Positions 1 through 12,900 of a stretch of DNA of 64,000 bases are shown here, piece by piece; positions within the stretch are counted from its first letter, which is position 1, and every line of letters begins with the position of its first letter. The notes under the pieces were generated by a model. It was not told where the DNA came from, did not search any database, and saw only the letters and a program-made list of their open reading frames with translations. This DNA is from Eonycteris spelaea. Taxonomy: Eukaryota > Chordata > Mammalia > Chiroptera > Pteropodidae. A program made the position numbers and the translations under genes. The stretch lies in NCBI GenBank assembly GCA_003508835.1, contig PUFA01000181.1, forward strand, positions 1,302,001 through 1,366,000, read 5' to 3'.

Positions 1-1560
1 CCTTTTTTTTGTTCACTGGTATATGATTAGATTGTGATTTGAAAATTTTCATCTTTCTTAAGGTAGACCTGTATTACTGTAAACTTCCTTCTTAGTACTG
101 CTTTTGCTGTATCCCATAGATTTGGGTATGTTGTATTTTTATTTTCATCTGTCCCCATGTATTTTTTAATTTCTTCTTTGGTTCCTGTTGACCTTATTAT
201 AGTCTTTCAGTAGCATGTTGTTGAATGTCACATGTTTTTTATTTTATTTTATTTTTTTCTTAAAGTTGATTTCCAGTTCCATACTGTTGTGGTCAGAAAG
301 ATACTTGATATGATTTCAGCCTTAAATTTGTTGAGACTTACTTTGTGTCCCAATATATGGTTTATCCTTAACTATGTTCCATGTACACTTGAGAAGAATG
401 TGTATGCTGTTGTTTTTGGGTGGAATGTTCTGCATAGATTTATTGAGTGCATCTGATATAATATGTCATTTTTAAGGCCACTTTTTCCTTATAGACTTTC
501 TGTCTGGATGATCTATCTATTGAAGTAAGTGGGATGTTAAAGTTCCCTACTACCGTGTTATGTTTCTTTAGGTCTCTCGTTGCTTTATATATTTTGTTGC
601 TGCTATGTTAGGTGTATATATTGATAGATGTTATGAGTTTTGATGGATTATCCCTTTTATCATATATAATGTCCATTTTTGTCTCACCTTTTTAGTGGTT
701 GGTTTTTTGTCTACTGTAAGTATGACTATATCTTTCTTGTGGCTGCCGTTGCTTGGAGTATGATTTCTACCCCTTTACTTAGAACCTGTATTTGTCTTTA
801 GAACTCATGAGTTTCCTGCAGGCAGCTTATACTTGGATCTTTTTTTTTTTAACCACATCCAGCTACTATGTCTTTTGATTGGTGAGTTCATCCCATTTAC
901 ATTTAGGGTAATTATTGATATATGAGGGCTTATTACTCTTGCCATTTTATCTTTTGTTTTCTGTTTGCTCTATATCCATTGTTTGCTTCTTTTACCTTGC
1001 ATTTGTCTGCCATTTTATTTGGCATTTTTTTCTATAACGTTCTCCCTAGTTCCCTCATTTTTTATGTTTTCACTTTTTCTTTTGTGGTCACATGTATTTT
1101 GTAAAAATGTCTCAGATAAAATAGCCCTTTTTCTGCTAATAGTGTCTCATCTTCATTTGCCTATACAGTTTTTGTCCTTTTCTCGCTCCCCTTCTCTTTT
1201 TGTGTTTTTGTTGGAACAAATTGTCCCTTTTTATGTTGTGAGTTTGTTACCAAAGAGAAGTAACTACAGTTAATGTATTTTTTCCCCTTAACATTAAACT
1301 AAACTTAGTGATTAACACCCATTTTTGAAGTAGCTTTTCAGTTTTCTGGTTTTATTTATCATATTAATCAAAGTTTTGTATTCTTTTGCCTTTTCATGTT
1401 AGGTGGAAGAGCTCTTTCCAGCATTTCTTATAAAGCAGATCTAGTGGTGACGAACTCCCCCAGCTTTTGTTTGTCAGAGAAAGCCTTTATTTCTCCTTCA
1501 TATTTGAAGGATAATTTCGCCAGATAGAGTATTCTTAACTGGTAGTTTTTATCTTTCAAT
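1..1560 (-). mobile_element. Old L1 (LINE-1) ORF2-derived fragment, antisense
   Basis: The + strand reads as the complement of L1 ORF2, with recognisable stretches such as the complement of the endonuclease/RT region (GTGGTCAGAAAGATACTTGA, TTTTGATTGGTGAGTTCATC). It is heavily mutated with no intact ORF. Confidence 0.75.
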
Positions 1561-1859
1561 ATTTTAACTATATCATAAAAAAAAAATTCTTTAATTTGGA
1601 CTTCTATTTTACCTTGTTGTAAATTGGAATATAGATCAATTTGTTATTTCAGGGCGCATGACCCAACTTTTTCTATACCTTGGTACATGGCAGAGCAACA
1701 AACTTGGAAGAGCTTGGGGTTCTGAATGACTATGGAGAACAGAGAGTTCTCTTGCCAAACTGCCCTTTGGAACACTAATCTAAGAGAAATAAACTTAGGT
1801 CCAGTATCTGAGAGCTAATTCGTTGTTACAGCTTAGAGTTGACTATAATGTAGTGTCTT

Positions 1860-2865
1860 TAATAGAGCGTAAATTCTCTCTTTTTAATGTATTCAGGTTA
1901 ATTTTCCTCCATGTAGTTTGTGCTCTAGAGGTCTTGTTTAAATGGGTCTTTGCGACCCTGAAGCTACCAAGACATTCTTCTATCTTATGTTAGATTTGTA
2001 ATACCTTTACACATAGTCTTTAATCTATGTTGAATTCACTTTTGTGTATGTTGTGAAATAGAGTTTTGTGTATGTTGTGAAATAGAGTTTTGTGTATGTT
2101 GTGAAATAGAGTTTTGTGTATGTTGTGAAATAGAGTTTTGGAGTTTTCACAATGCCATTTATAAACAATGCATGCTTCTCCTGATTTGTGAGTCATCTCT
2201 ATCATGTCAGGTTCCCATATATCCATGAATCTGCTGCTAAGCTCTTGTTTTATTACAGTTTTTGTTTGTTTGGCATAGTAAATCTTACCATTTAACAGGA
2301 TAAGTCCCATAGCATACACTTCTTTTTCAAACTTCATTGAACTATTTTTAGACCTTTATTCTTACATAGGCATGTTAGAGTAAGTTTGTGAAATTCCTCG
2401 AAAACTAAAACAAAACTCCTGATTTGTATTTGAACTAACTTTCTAGGATTTATAGATAATTCTTTAAGGTACTATCTGTAAATATGGTATAATTCTCCAT
2501 CCATTTGGACTTTTTCAAGAGGCAATTGTTTTTACCCCATTAATGTTCTGTGCCGGATCTTTAGGTTAATTCCTAGATACTTACTTTAATGGCTATTGTG
2601 AATAGTACCTTATTTCCAAGTATATTTTCCAGTTCCAGTTCACTGTTCAGGTATAGAGCAATGCTATTGATTTTGTAAGTAGATTTATTATCTGGCAGTC
2701 TTTCTAAACTCATTTATTGTAATAATCTGTCTGCACCATCTGCTTTATCTCTTCCTTCTACCTCTTTTTTTCCCTGTTTTATTATATTAGTCAAGTCTTC
2801 CATTAGTATGTTGAACAGAGCATCATTTCTTATTTGTATGTTAAATGAAATGCTTCTGATTGTGT
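1860..2865 (-). mobile_element. Old L1 ORF2-derived fragment, antisense (continued)
   Basis: It continues the L1 complement, with landmarks such as TTAGGTTAATTCCTAGATAC and the region after GAATTCACTTTTGTGTATG. It is interrupted by a 24-bp tandem expansion at 2040-2135 and ended by MER20-like sequence. Confidence 0.6.
2040..2135. repeat. 24-bp tandem repeat, four copies
   Basis: Four consecutive identical 24-bp units, each starting TTTTGTGTATG and ending GAAATAGAG, within antisense L1. On the - strand it gives a repeated KTLFHNIH-type peptide in a 105-codon ORF, which is an L1 by-product. Confidence 0.95.
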
Positions 2866-3028
2866 TTAAATAAAGTTTTACTGGAACATAGCCTTCCCAT
2901 TCACTTATTTGTTGTCTGTGAATGCTTTTGTGAAACATGACAGAGTTAAGCAGTTGTAGCAAAGGCCCCGTTGACACAAGCTTAAAATATTCATCATCTG
3001 GCCCTTAAAGAGAATTTGCTGACCCCTA
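2862..3028 (+). mobile_element. MER20-like hAT-Charlie element, partial
   Basis: Contains AAATAAAGTTTTACTGGAAC and ends ...CATCTGGCCCTTAAAGAGAA with TTGCTGACCCCT, matching the 3' two-thirds of the MER20 consensus as I recall it. Confidence 0.75.
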
Positions 3029-3069
3029 CTCTAGATTGTCTAATAAAGTAAGCACTGTGTCATAGAGAC

Positions 3070-3190
3070 TTTTAATTTTAAACTTGAATAAAAATTTAAA
3101 ATTAGTTTTCAGTCACACTAGTCACATTTACATGCTCAATAACCATATGTGACTAGTGGCTACTGTATACAACTCAACATTTTCGTTATT
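3070..3190 (+). mobile_element. hAT-type (MER-class) fragment
   Basis: Contains the typical end ACATGCTCAATAACCATATG followed by TGACTAGTGGCTACTGTA. The subfamily is not certain. Confidence 0.55.
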
Positions 3191-3289
3191 TCAGAAAGTT
3201 CTTTTGTACTTTTTGAGCAACTCGTGAGTTTTGGTTTTGGATTGCTTGATGTTAAAAGATAGGTTGCTGCAAGTTTTTCACTGATGTGA

Positions 3290-3660
3290 ATATGTATCCC
3301 AATGTAAAACAGTGAATATTATCATACCTAAACCTTTTTGTGTATCTTTATTTATATCCTTAGAATAAACTCCTAAATCAAAAGAATGGATATTTTTCAG
3401 GCTCTTAATACATTTACCAAATTGAAGCTATTTCACATTTTTGCAATGTAGAGTATGTCTTATTACCTTGCCAGTGTTGGATGATATAATTTTAAAATCT
3501 ATTCCAGTTTGATAGATGATGAAAGTTAATATTTTTATTTTCATCTCTTTAGTTGGTAAAAATTGAACATTTTTTCATATAGTTAATGGACATTCTAAAT
3601 TTTTTGTGCATAGTCATGTCTACTTGTTCTGTCTGAACTTATATAATAAAAATTTTGTGT
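3290..3660 (-). mobile_element. Old L1 3'-region fragment, antisense
   Basis: Resembles the complement of an L1M 3' region (AGAATAAACTCCTAAATCAA, then CTTGCCAGTGTTGG). Confidence 0.5.
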
Positions 3661-6234
3661 ATTTTTTCACAACTATTTAAACAGGCTTTGTACTAAGAAA
3701 AGAGTCATGTGAATTTGGACAGATAAAGCCCATGAAGAGATTGCTGAGTTATAGATCCTTTTTAATAAATGATTGTTGCTAAGTTTAAAGAAATAAAAAG
3801 AAATTTTTATATTTTAACTCTTCAGAGTACAACAGAAAATTGTATCCATAAGCCATTTGAAGAACGATTGATACTTTGTTTTTTCTTTAGCTGAGTTATT
3901 TTGCATATGTGGATAGTTAAGTCTCTTATTTCAGAAAGAAGTGCATACTTTTTTGTGATTTATTAGTTAATTTTTAATTTAAAAAATTTTATGACTGAAG
4001 AAAGGTAATTTAATATAAATAGTGGTCCAATATCTATAATTTTTTTTCCATTGTCATTAGACTATATTTTACGTATTGGCGAAGGCATTCTATAATACAT
4101 AGTTATTTATCTTTTAGTCCTTATCCCAATCTAGGAAGCAACCCATGTAAACATACATTGTAATGTAAGACAGGTGCACAGTCATGTATGTATTTTCTCT
4201 TCTATGTACCTGAGCTAACTGCAAAGGCTTTTAAAACAGTCTCTCTTTTAGTCAGATATCTGTCTGTCTGCAATTCAGTGAAACAAACATTAGATTGATT
4301 AAAAAATTTTTATTCTCTACACAGAACAATGGAGGTAGTAGTAAAGACTAAGAAAATTGAGCTGTAGTGTTTCTCTTGAATCTGCAATTTATGTTGCCTA
4401 TACCTGAGCACATCTTTATAATACTGTGTGTGTGGAGGAGGTGGTGTTATATATTATTAGTATGTATAAAATGGACCAGACATTTTATGATCTTTTACTT
4501 CATGTTTATTTCTTATTTTCAATTAAAGCTAATAGGAACCTACCAACTCTTAGATTAAACATTAAAAATAAAGATGTTGACAAATATGGCTCTTCTTCCA
4601 CTCTTAATGCTATAATACATAATAGACTCTCAGAACATATTCATTAAATTAAGTTGAAACATTTGGAAGGAACTACTACTACTGGTTTTTTAAAATATAT
4701 TTTTCTGAGATTTTTTTTCACCATACTGATCTTTCTGTTTGGGCGGGGACGCCCTGCCTTCAGAAATCCAGTTCTTAAGGGGAAATGGCAACATCCATGG
4801 GTCAGGAAGGGAAGGAGGGGAGGGGGAGTCAAAGAAGGGGGGGAAGTTAGGTCTTAAAATTTGTAATGGTATTTTAAGGATATCTCTAAAAACTTGGAAA
4901 GACTTGACCTTTAAAATCTTACTGATTCTGCTTTTTAAATTTTACTAGTTATTATCTCCAATGTGGATCTAGACTAGTTTCTTATATAGATTTTAAAATA
5001 TCATTTAGTACATTTATTCATTTTTATGTAGGATCACTCTTACAGAGGCAGCTTAAATTTTTACTGCTACCCTTCATTTTTAACTTTATATGTATATGTG
5101 TATATGTGTTTAAACAATTTGTTGGCATTTTAGTCATCACCTTTAATTGTCAGAGTTCTTTTAGTTAGAAAACTGATAATCAAATGAGTTTCAAAAGATA
5201 ACCCCCCCTGAAGTTTTCAGTTTAGGTTCAGAGTTAACCTCTATACCCACTGATGCTGTTGGAATTCCAGGGATGTAAGTCTGTAAATAGGACATGTAAA
5301 ATTACTTTATTCCCTCTGTTCCCTCCATTAACATCTGAGTTTTTTCAAAGGTCAGACTTCATCCTTCTAAACAGCTATAAACATGGAAACAAAGGCGCCT
5401 GAGATGTCTCAAAATATATACACCTTATATTGGAGGGATCCTTCCCAGTCTGCTTATTCTACATTATATTAAAGTCTAAATATAATAGCCTTGTGTTTTA
5501 TTTTTTGAAGTTCAGGAAAAACAGTTGAGTTAAGTTGAAACTACCAGTTTTAAAGTGACAGCAGGTGAACTTTGACAGACTGGAGAAGAGATATGCTTAT
5601 TATCATCTGATATTTTAATATTTATATTGATATTCTAATTAGTGAAAAATATGTCATATAAGAAACAGGAAATTTGAATTTACTGTCTAAAATATCCTTA
5701 GTTCTTTGAATAAAATAAAAGAAGTGTATAGTCAGTTTTCTGTTACTTGTATGGCCTTTGTGTATTAACTATATTTGTCTCCATGGTCATAGGAAACTAG
5801 AATTAGGTTTGTTTATTTTGTTCTGTTTGTTTCCTTGAAAAACAAAAGAAGCGCCAATTGATACTATATAGCTGAAAACAGCAAATTCCAGTAGTCTGGA
5901 GAACTACAGTCCTATGGCTGAGGCTTATATTTTTAATTAAAAATACATTTATCAATAGCCTAATTTTTTTTAAGACAATTCACACACCATAACATTTACC
6001 CTTTTGAAGCATATGTTTCAGTGTTGATTAGTATGTTTACAAAGCATTATACTTTTAAGGAAATATTTTTACTTAAGTATTCTAACTATATTTCTTGTTT
6101 TAGGTGTAAGTCTTTACTTTTGCCCATGTGGTTACTACTTTCTATACTCCTCTTGCCTTCTCTTGAATTCTTTTTGATTTGTCTAATATCATACCTCTTT
6201 TGGGCATGCTTTCTTGATTCCTCATACATTTAGT

Positions 6235-6440
6235 TTCCTTATACTCTGTGCTCCCACAGTCCTTTTTTATCACTTTGTTATATTACTTACCACATTTGTA
6301 TTATAATTATCTCTTTAGTTATTTGTCTTCTCTTTCAGCCCATTTATCTCTCTAGGATTGTTGTGGTTTTTCTATTATCTTCAGAAGCTACAACAATGCC
6401 TAATATGGTAGGCATTTCAGTACACATTTATTGAATGATT
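6235..6440 (+). mobile_element. L2 LINE 3' fragment
   Basis: CTCTGTGCTCCCACAG, then TACCACATTTGTATTATAAT, and ends with the L2-type ACACATTTATTGAATGAT. Confidence 0.6.
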
Positions 6441-6918
6441 ATAACTTTAGATAGGTCTGGCTGCCCATAAGCCTTAAGCATACACTAAGAGCTTTATACA
6501 TTGTATTCAGTGGTGAATATCAAAATAAGTGCTTTCGTTGCTGGGAGTCATACCATTGTAGTATTTGAAGGAGCCAACCCATTCTCAACCAATACATGCA
6601 TACTCACACATTCACATGAATACACAAAGCAGATTACACAAAGCAAATTGAAATCCGTAGAGGTTGAATGACTTAATGGTCGAGTTGGGACTAAAAACCC
6701 TGTTAACCTCATTTTGTCCTATACTATTCTGTTATCTCTTACACCTACAGCTTAATCCGGTGATTAACAATGAAAGTTCATTTGTTTCCAGAAGTTTAGG
6801 AAAAAGACTTTAAAAATGTTAATTTAAATTATTTTTCTGTTTTTAACTATAAGGAATGAGTTGCCAATTAGAATATTGGAAAAGAAGTGTTAAACAATGA
6901 CATTTTTTTGTGTTCCAG

Positions 6919-6975
6919 ACCTCCGTGAGTGAAAGCCTTCAGAGGGAAGCTGCTAAAAAGCAAGCAATGAAACAG
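6919..6975 (+). CDS. NSRP1: NSRP1 exon 3
   Basis: A 57-bp exon between TGTTCCAG and GTAAGG, phase 0 at both ends. It encodes 19 residues starting TSVSESLQREAAKKQ and ending MKQ, essentially identical to human NSRP1. It begins the charged helical N-terminal domain. Confidence 0.95.
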
Positions 6976-9900
6976 GTAAGGTCAAAGAGTAAGTTAAATG
7001 CATTTGGTGAAGGATTTCAGCTTATATTTTTAATTATCAGTTTTTGGTATCTAGGTGCTGAGTCTAAACAGAATGGGTGTGTATAAAAAATAATTTTATC
7101 TTGACCCTTGTTTTTTGAAAATGTGAGATGTTTCTTAATTTATATAGATCACTGGTTTCTTGTATGAATTTTAAAGGAGAAACCACAATGAACTATTAGC
7201 TCTTTATTGCTATTGTAGATTAAACCTATTTCTACTTTCAGATGACTCAGTAGTCTGATAGTAGATTATATGATATGATCCAGTAATTCCTACTAGTGAG
7301 TTTACTTGCTAAAAAATCTTTTACAACCAAAGTGATTTCACTGTTTTATAATTATTTGAAATTTATCTACCAAGAAAGGGGAATTATAGATAATTTTAAT
7401 AGACTTGGTAGCACCTCATATTTATATAGTATATTTCCAAGCACTCTTTATATACATACATTATCTTTTTATCAATTCTACAAACCTCTTCATGGTCCTG
7501 ATTAAAAAATCTGAAACTCCCAAAGGATAAATTACCCCTCATGTTCACACAGCTAATTACAGAAGTAAGCCTGAAGACTTACTAATTTTTCTACTGTGAC
7601 ACCAGTATATCTTAGATTTAGCTGCTGCAGAACATAGTGAAATTAAACAGTGGCAAAGTACCTTTCCTTTCAGTTTGAATTCTTTCCTCCTCTACCGTTT
7701 TTGTAATTTTTGGCACCTATTTCTTCCTCATTTAACCAAAAGCCGGCATAAGGATAAATTTGTTATGCATATTTTTTGTGCCAGACATTATACTACTTTC
7801 TAAGAATTATCTTTAATTCTTACCACAATCCTGAGATAAATACCCTTTTGATCCCCATTTTGTAGTTGAGGAAATGAAGGCAAAGGATTTATGTGACTTG
7901 CATGAGGTCTCATACTTAGTATATGGTCAAGGTATGTTCAAACACAGGCAGTGAAATTGCAGAGTCTAAGCTTTTAGCCACTGTTTTACTGCCTGGGGAA
8001 TGGGCACAGAATTCTATATTTAGTTATATTAAGATATTTTATTAGGTATTTTAATTATTTTAGTTATTTATCTTAGTTTCCTAGTGTATTGTATAACTCA
8101 GCAGCCTCAAAATGATTTAATATAAACAAAAAATCAAACTGTGATTAACATAAATGCTGGAGTGCTTTGAGTCCAAATTTTAGAGCTCTCTAGAATTTTG
8201 GAGACACCATCAAGTTCAACTTCTTTGCTATATAAATGGGAGTATTAGGACCAGAGAGTCTGGTAACGTCTCCAAGGTCATGTAGGTATCTTATTTTCTA
8301 GAGTTCTTTTGACATTTCTGTGCTGCCTTTTCTTGGTCACTTTAAGCATAAATCTCAACTCTAATTTCATTCTTATCTCTGGCTTGTTCATAGCCACTTT
8401 TTCTGTTTAGTAGGACTTTTTCATGGTTTGCCTGGAAATTGGAAATGCTGCTACAGTGCTTCTAGTACCTCTAATCTACCTGCTGCTACTTTGCTTTCCC
8501 ACCTATACCTCCTACTTTTCACCTTATTCCCACTTGGATGTTTTGGCTCTTGTCTTGTGCTTTGATCCCAAACTTTTATCATGAAGAATACTAGCTTGAT
8601 TGCATTTACTAAATCTAAGAGGAAAATACTCTTAGAAATGGTGAACTTTCTCTAATAGGCCACTTTTTTCTTTCTTTATTTTTATTCTTTTATCTGAACC
8701 TCAAGTGTTCAGAACTGATGACATTATTCCCTGTATCATTGGAAAAACTTTTGACATGTCATCATTAAATATAATATTTATTAAAGGTCTTTGTGTTGTC
8801 AAGTTAAGGAAGTTCTTTCTAATCTTGATTTGAGATTTTATTATTTTTTTTAATCATGAATGAACTGTGTAAAAAGGATAATACTTTATGACCATGTTGG
8901 ATTCATATCAATAAAGTAAGGTCGGTGCAACTTTAGAAAAGTCCCATTATAACGTATCATGAATGTTATAAACCCAACATAGGCTTAAGGTATTATCCTT
9001 TTTATATATCATTGCATTTGGTGAACTAAAATTTGATTAAGAATTTCTGTATAATGTTGAGTTTTGCATAAGTGAAATTGGCCTATAGTTTTCTTATTTT
9101 TCACTCTAATTATCTATTGAAAAAAATATAAAAATCTTACAATCTCAAGGTTTGATGGGTCTCAAAGAGCTAATGATAATTATGTTTTATAAATTTGTTT
9201 CTACTTTATTAATTTATGCCATCACAAATTAATATTTTCTTTATTCTGCTTTCTTTGGGTTTATTTGTTATTTTTCTCACTTTTTAAGATGAGTACATAG
9301 CTCTCTTTTTCAGTCCTTTTTCTTTTCTAATATATGTATTTAAAGCTACACATTTCCCTCTAAACATTGGTATCTCTGCATCTCACAAATTTTTTGGTAT
9401 TTTTGTTACTCAGTTCAAAATATTCTCTCATTTACATTATGATTGCTTTTTTGACCCATGGGTTATTTAGAACTAATTTCTAAACTTTTGATTGCTTTTT
9501 TGACCTATGGGTTATTTAGAACTTAATTTCTAAACATATAGGGGTGTGGGGTTACCTTTTTGTTACTGATTTCTAACATGATTTCTTTGTGTTCCAAGAT
9601 CATGCATTGTATTGTTTCATATCTTTAAAAATGTGTTAATGTTAACTTTATGATCCAGTAAATAGTTTTTATAAATATCTTCTATGCTTGAAAAATGTTC
9701 TTTATGTTTCCATTAGACCAGTTGTGTTAATCCATATTATAGTCATATACTAATTTTTGTCTGTTCTGTTGATCACTGAGAGGCATATGTTGAAATCCCC
9801 TACTATGGTTGTGGACTTGTCTATTTTTATTTAGATTTCTGTTCAATTTTTTGCTTTATATATTTTGAGACTGAAGTTAATGACTTATTTCTATACAGGT

Positions 9901-12900
9901 GCTCTCCTGGTACTTTCCCAGTAATATAAAGGCATGTTATCAATTTAAAATAACCCTACTGTCCCTTTTCCCTTGCTGATGATTATTTCTTGTATTCCAT
10001 GTTTTCCTCTTTCAGTTCTCCAGGTTGGTTTTGGGGAGAGAGCAGCAGTGCTAATTCACCATGTAGGCAGGAGAATCATTGTTTTTCTGAGGTTAAAGTA
10101 AATGTTGAAAAGTAAGAAAATTTTAAAAAATTTTATGCCTTACAATAGTATTCCAGAAAGTTACTATTCAAAAACCCAGGAATATCAGGTTGATTCTGTG
10201 AATAATTATAATATCACCGTGTCACTTAAAAAGGATCCCTCTTTGCACATTGCAGTAGGCTATGTAGCAGTTAAAGAAAAAGTTAAAATGTGTGGTCTCT
10301 GTGCCTCAGGAATTTATAAGCTGGGACAAGAGATTAAGATTGTGAAACACTAGAAAGTGATAACATCGGACATATTGTTAAGAGCTAAATATTGCAATAT
10401 AGAACGTGTCATCAGAAAAAAATCATTGGGGGTAAAAGTCCTCCTAGAACAAATAGCTTCATTTAAAATTAAGAGATAGAGTTTGAGCTGGCCCTGAAAC
10501 TCTAGATGATTTTGAAAGCAGGAAGAACATTTAGATAGAAGGAACATAATGAATAAAGGCAGAGGACTTTATACAATTAAAATTGCAAAAATATTAATTA
10601 TAAAATGTCCTCATTTTTCTGTTATTTTGGGAGCTTTTAAAAAATTATTTCCTACCATTTGGAAACAACTAAAAATGATAAGAAAGTTTAGTATGTAATA
10701 TAATATAGGCATCTTAAAACCAAGGTTAGATGTTTCTCTTATACTGTGGACCTTTTGACCTTTTTATGTGAATAATTCTATTAAAGTACACATGAATAAA
10801 TAATAATAGTGAACATTTATTAAACACTCTGTCAGGTTCGGTTCTTAGTGTTTTAAGTTTATTATCACCACAATAACTCAGTATAGATAATTATTTTTAT
10901 TTTTTTTAGATGAAGAAATCTGAGGCACAGAAAGATCATTCAAACCTGTCAGAGTAGCTAGAAAGTATAGAGCTAGGATTCAAAACCAGGCAGCGTGGCT
11001 CTGGAATTGATGTTCATATTCTTTTTCTTAAAATGTGATTGATATAATTTTTATGATACATTTCTGATTTCTGATCCTTTCTCAGTAAAATTACTTAGAC
11101 TTTTTGTGGTATCTCTTAGCTAGCTCATATTTTTGAAACATGTTTATTTTTTTTTTAAGACCAAACTAGAAATCCAGAAGGCCCTTGCAGAAGATTCTAC
11201 TGTATATGAATATGACAGTATTTATGATGAAATGCAGAAAAAAAAAGAAGAAAGTAATTCCAAATTGCTTTTGGGAAAAGACCGAAAGGTTTGTAGCTAC
11301 AAATGCAAACTTTCTTTGACCTTAACTTGTATTTTGTATCTTAATTTTATTGTACATGAAGATGATCTGAGAAAAAGCTTTAAGGTATTTGAAGTATGAA
11401 GAGCCCTAATTCCAGTTATTCTAGACTGAACTTAGAACCCAGGAAGCCCTACATTTAGTATTCTAACAGGAACAAATGAATCATCTCACAGCTTTGTAAA
11501 TTTTGTTTTTTGCTTTAAAACCTTTGTAAATAATTTTTTGAAAAAATTTTTATAGGAAGTCTTTGTTCTGATCTTGTTTATCTTTGTATTTTATCAATCC
11601 TCTCATTTTTTTTATTCCTACCTGGTAACGGAATCATCTGTACACATATGATCAGATTTTTAGTTTGAAACAAATTTGAAGGCAGGGAGAATTGAAATAA
11701 GTTCAAATTTTCTATCATTCTTTCACAAGCACAGATTGAGTTTTAAGGATGTTTGCATATTACATACAATATCTATCAATAAAGTGGCGTGAAATTAAAG
11801 CTACTATTTTAAATAATCATCTTTTAACTAATGTGAAAAACTAGTAGGAACCTTTCTGATTCACATGTCTGTTGAATAAGTATTAAGACAATACCAGTAA
11901 AAAGTATGAGAAAAATGGAAAATTACTTATTTAGTTTGAGATTAAAAAATAATAAAATAGCACTTTGAAAAACTTTTGTCTTTACACTTAGATATTTTTG
12001 GAAAAGAATTTTAGTTTCACTCTTGCTAGTCACTTTTTAAAGATAAATTTATTTATTTAAATTAGATTTAAGTATACAGTACATTGGTTAGACATCTGTA
12101 GTGTTCATAAAACGATCTCCCCAATTGCTCCCTCCCTCCCCAGGCCCTCTACTTAGCCATCATATTAATGCTAACTGCATTCCCTCTGCCATGCTCCCCA
12201 TCCCCACGCCCAACTATCAACTACTAATTTGTACTTCTTTAACCCTCACCCCATTCTCTCAACCTCCAGCCCCCATCTCCTCTGTCCATCACCAAATTGT
12301 CCACTATATTTGTGACTCTATTTTTGATAGTTTGTTCTTTTTGTTCCTTAGATACCCCATATACGAGTGAAATCATATGGTATTTATCTTTCTCTGTCTG
12401 ACTTATTTCACTCAGCATAATAACCTCTAGGTCCATCTAAGTCATTGCATCTTGCTAGTAAATTTATATTGAAAAGATGACAATCCTTCCTGTTTGTATT
12501 GGACATTTTAATCTTAAGTCATGATAAAAACTATAATATTAACAATTATTATCTTTTACTCTTTCCTAAATAATCATATTTCCCCCAGCCCAAATATATT
12601 CACAACTTACTAAAAGCAGTTGAAATCAGAAAAAAAGAACAAGAAAAAAGAATGGAAAAGAAAATACAGAGAGAACGAGAAATGGAAAGGAGAAATTGAT
12701 AATATGTAAATCAAAATAAAAAAAAAAGAAAAAACTGCAAGAGAGAGCTGAAGAGGAGGAAAGAGAAAAGAGAGCTGCTGCACTCGAAGGTGAAATGGGA
12801 GAGGGTAGAAGGAAACAGAAGTGGCAGAATTCTGCCCTATGGTTAGCCGTTTGCTCTGTCACTGAACTTTTAGATTGTAATGTTACGGTCATAACTTATG

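Larger units (their letters stand above)
1..6918 (+). other. NSRP1 intron 2 (right part)
   Basis: There is no coding exon here. The first 3.7 kb is antisense L1 debris interrupted by MER20-like and other hAT pieces; about 3.7-6.2 kb is AT-rich and unassigned; an L2 fragment lies near 6.24-6.44 kb. Short ORFs in this interval have no recognisable homology or are L1-derived. Confidence 0.7.
6976..11159 (+). other. NSRP1 intron 3
   Basis: About 4.2 kb. It holds two or three MIR fragments (7.4-8.3 kb), an antisense L1 fragment (about 9.05-10.0 kb) with a local 48-bp duplication, and a third MIR-type fragment at 10.8-11.0 kb. An 83-codon ORF at 10102-10353 is not recognised and is probably chance. 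Confidence 0.7.

Noticed and set aside
2020..2337. 105-codon - strand ORF with repeated peptide
   Set aside because: It lies in antisense L1 and the repeat peptide comes from the 24-bp tandem expansion. No independent gene support.
10102..10353. 83-codon ORF in NSRP1 intron 3
   Set aside because: No recognisable domain, no splice support, and no upstream or downstream partner.
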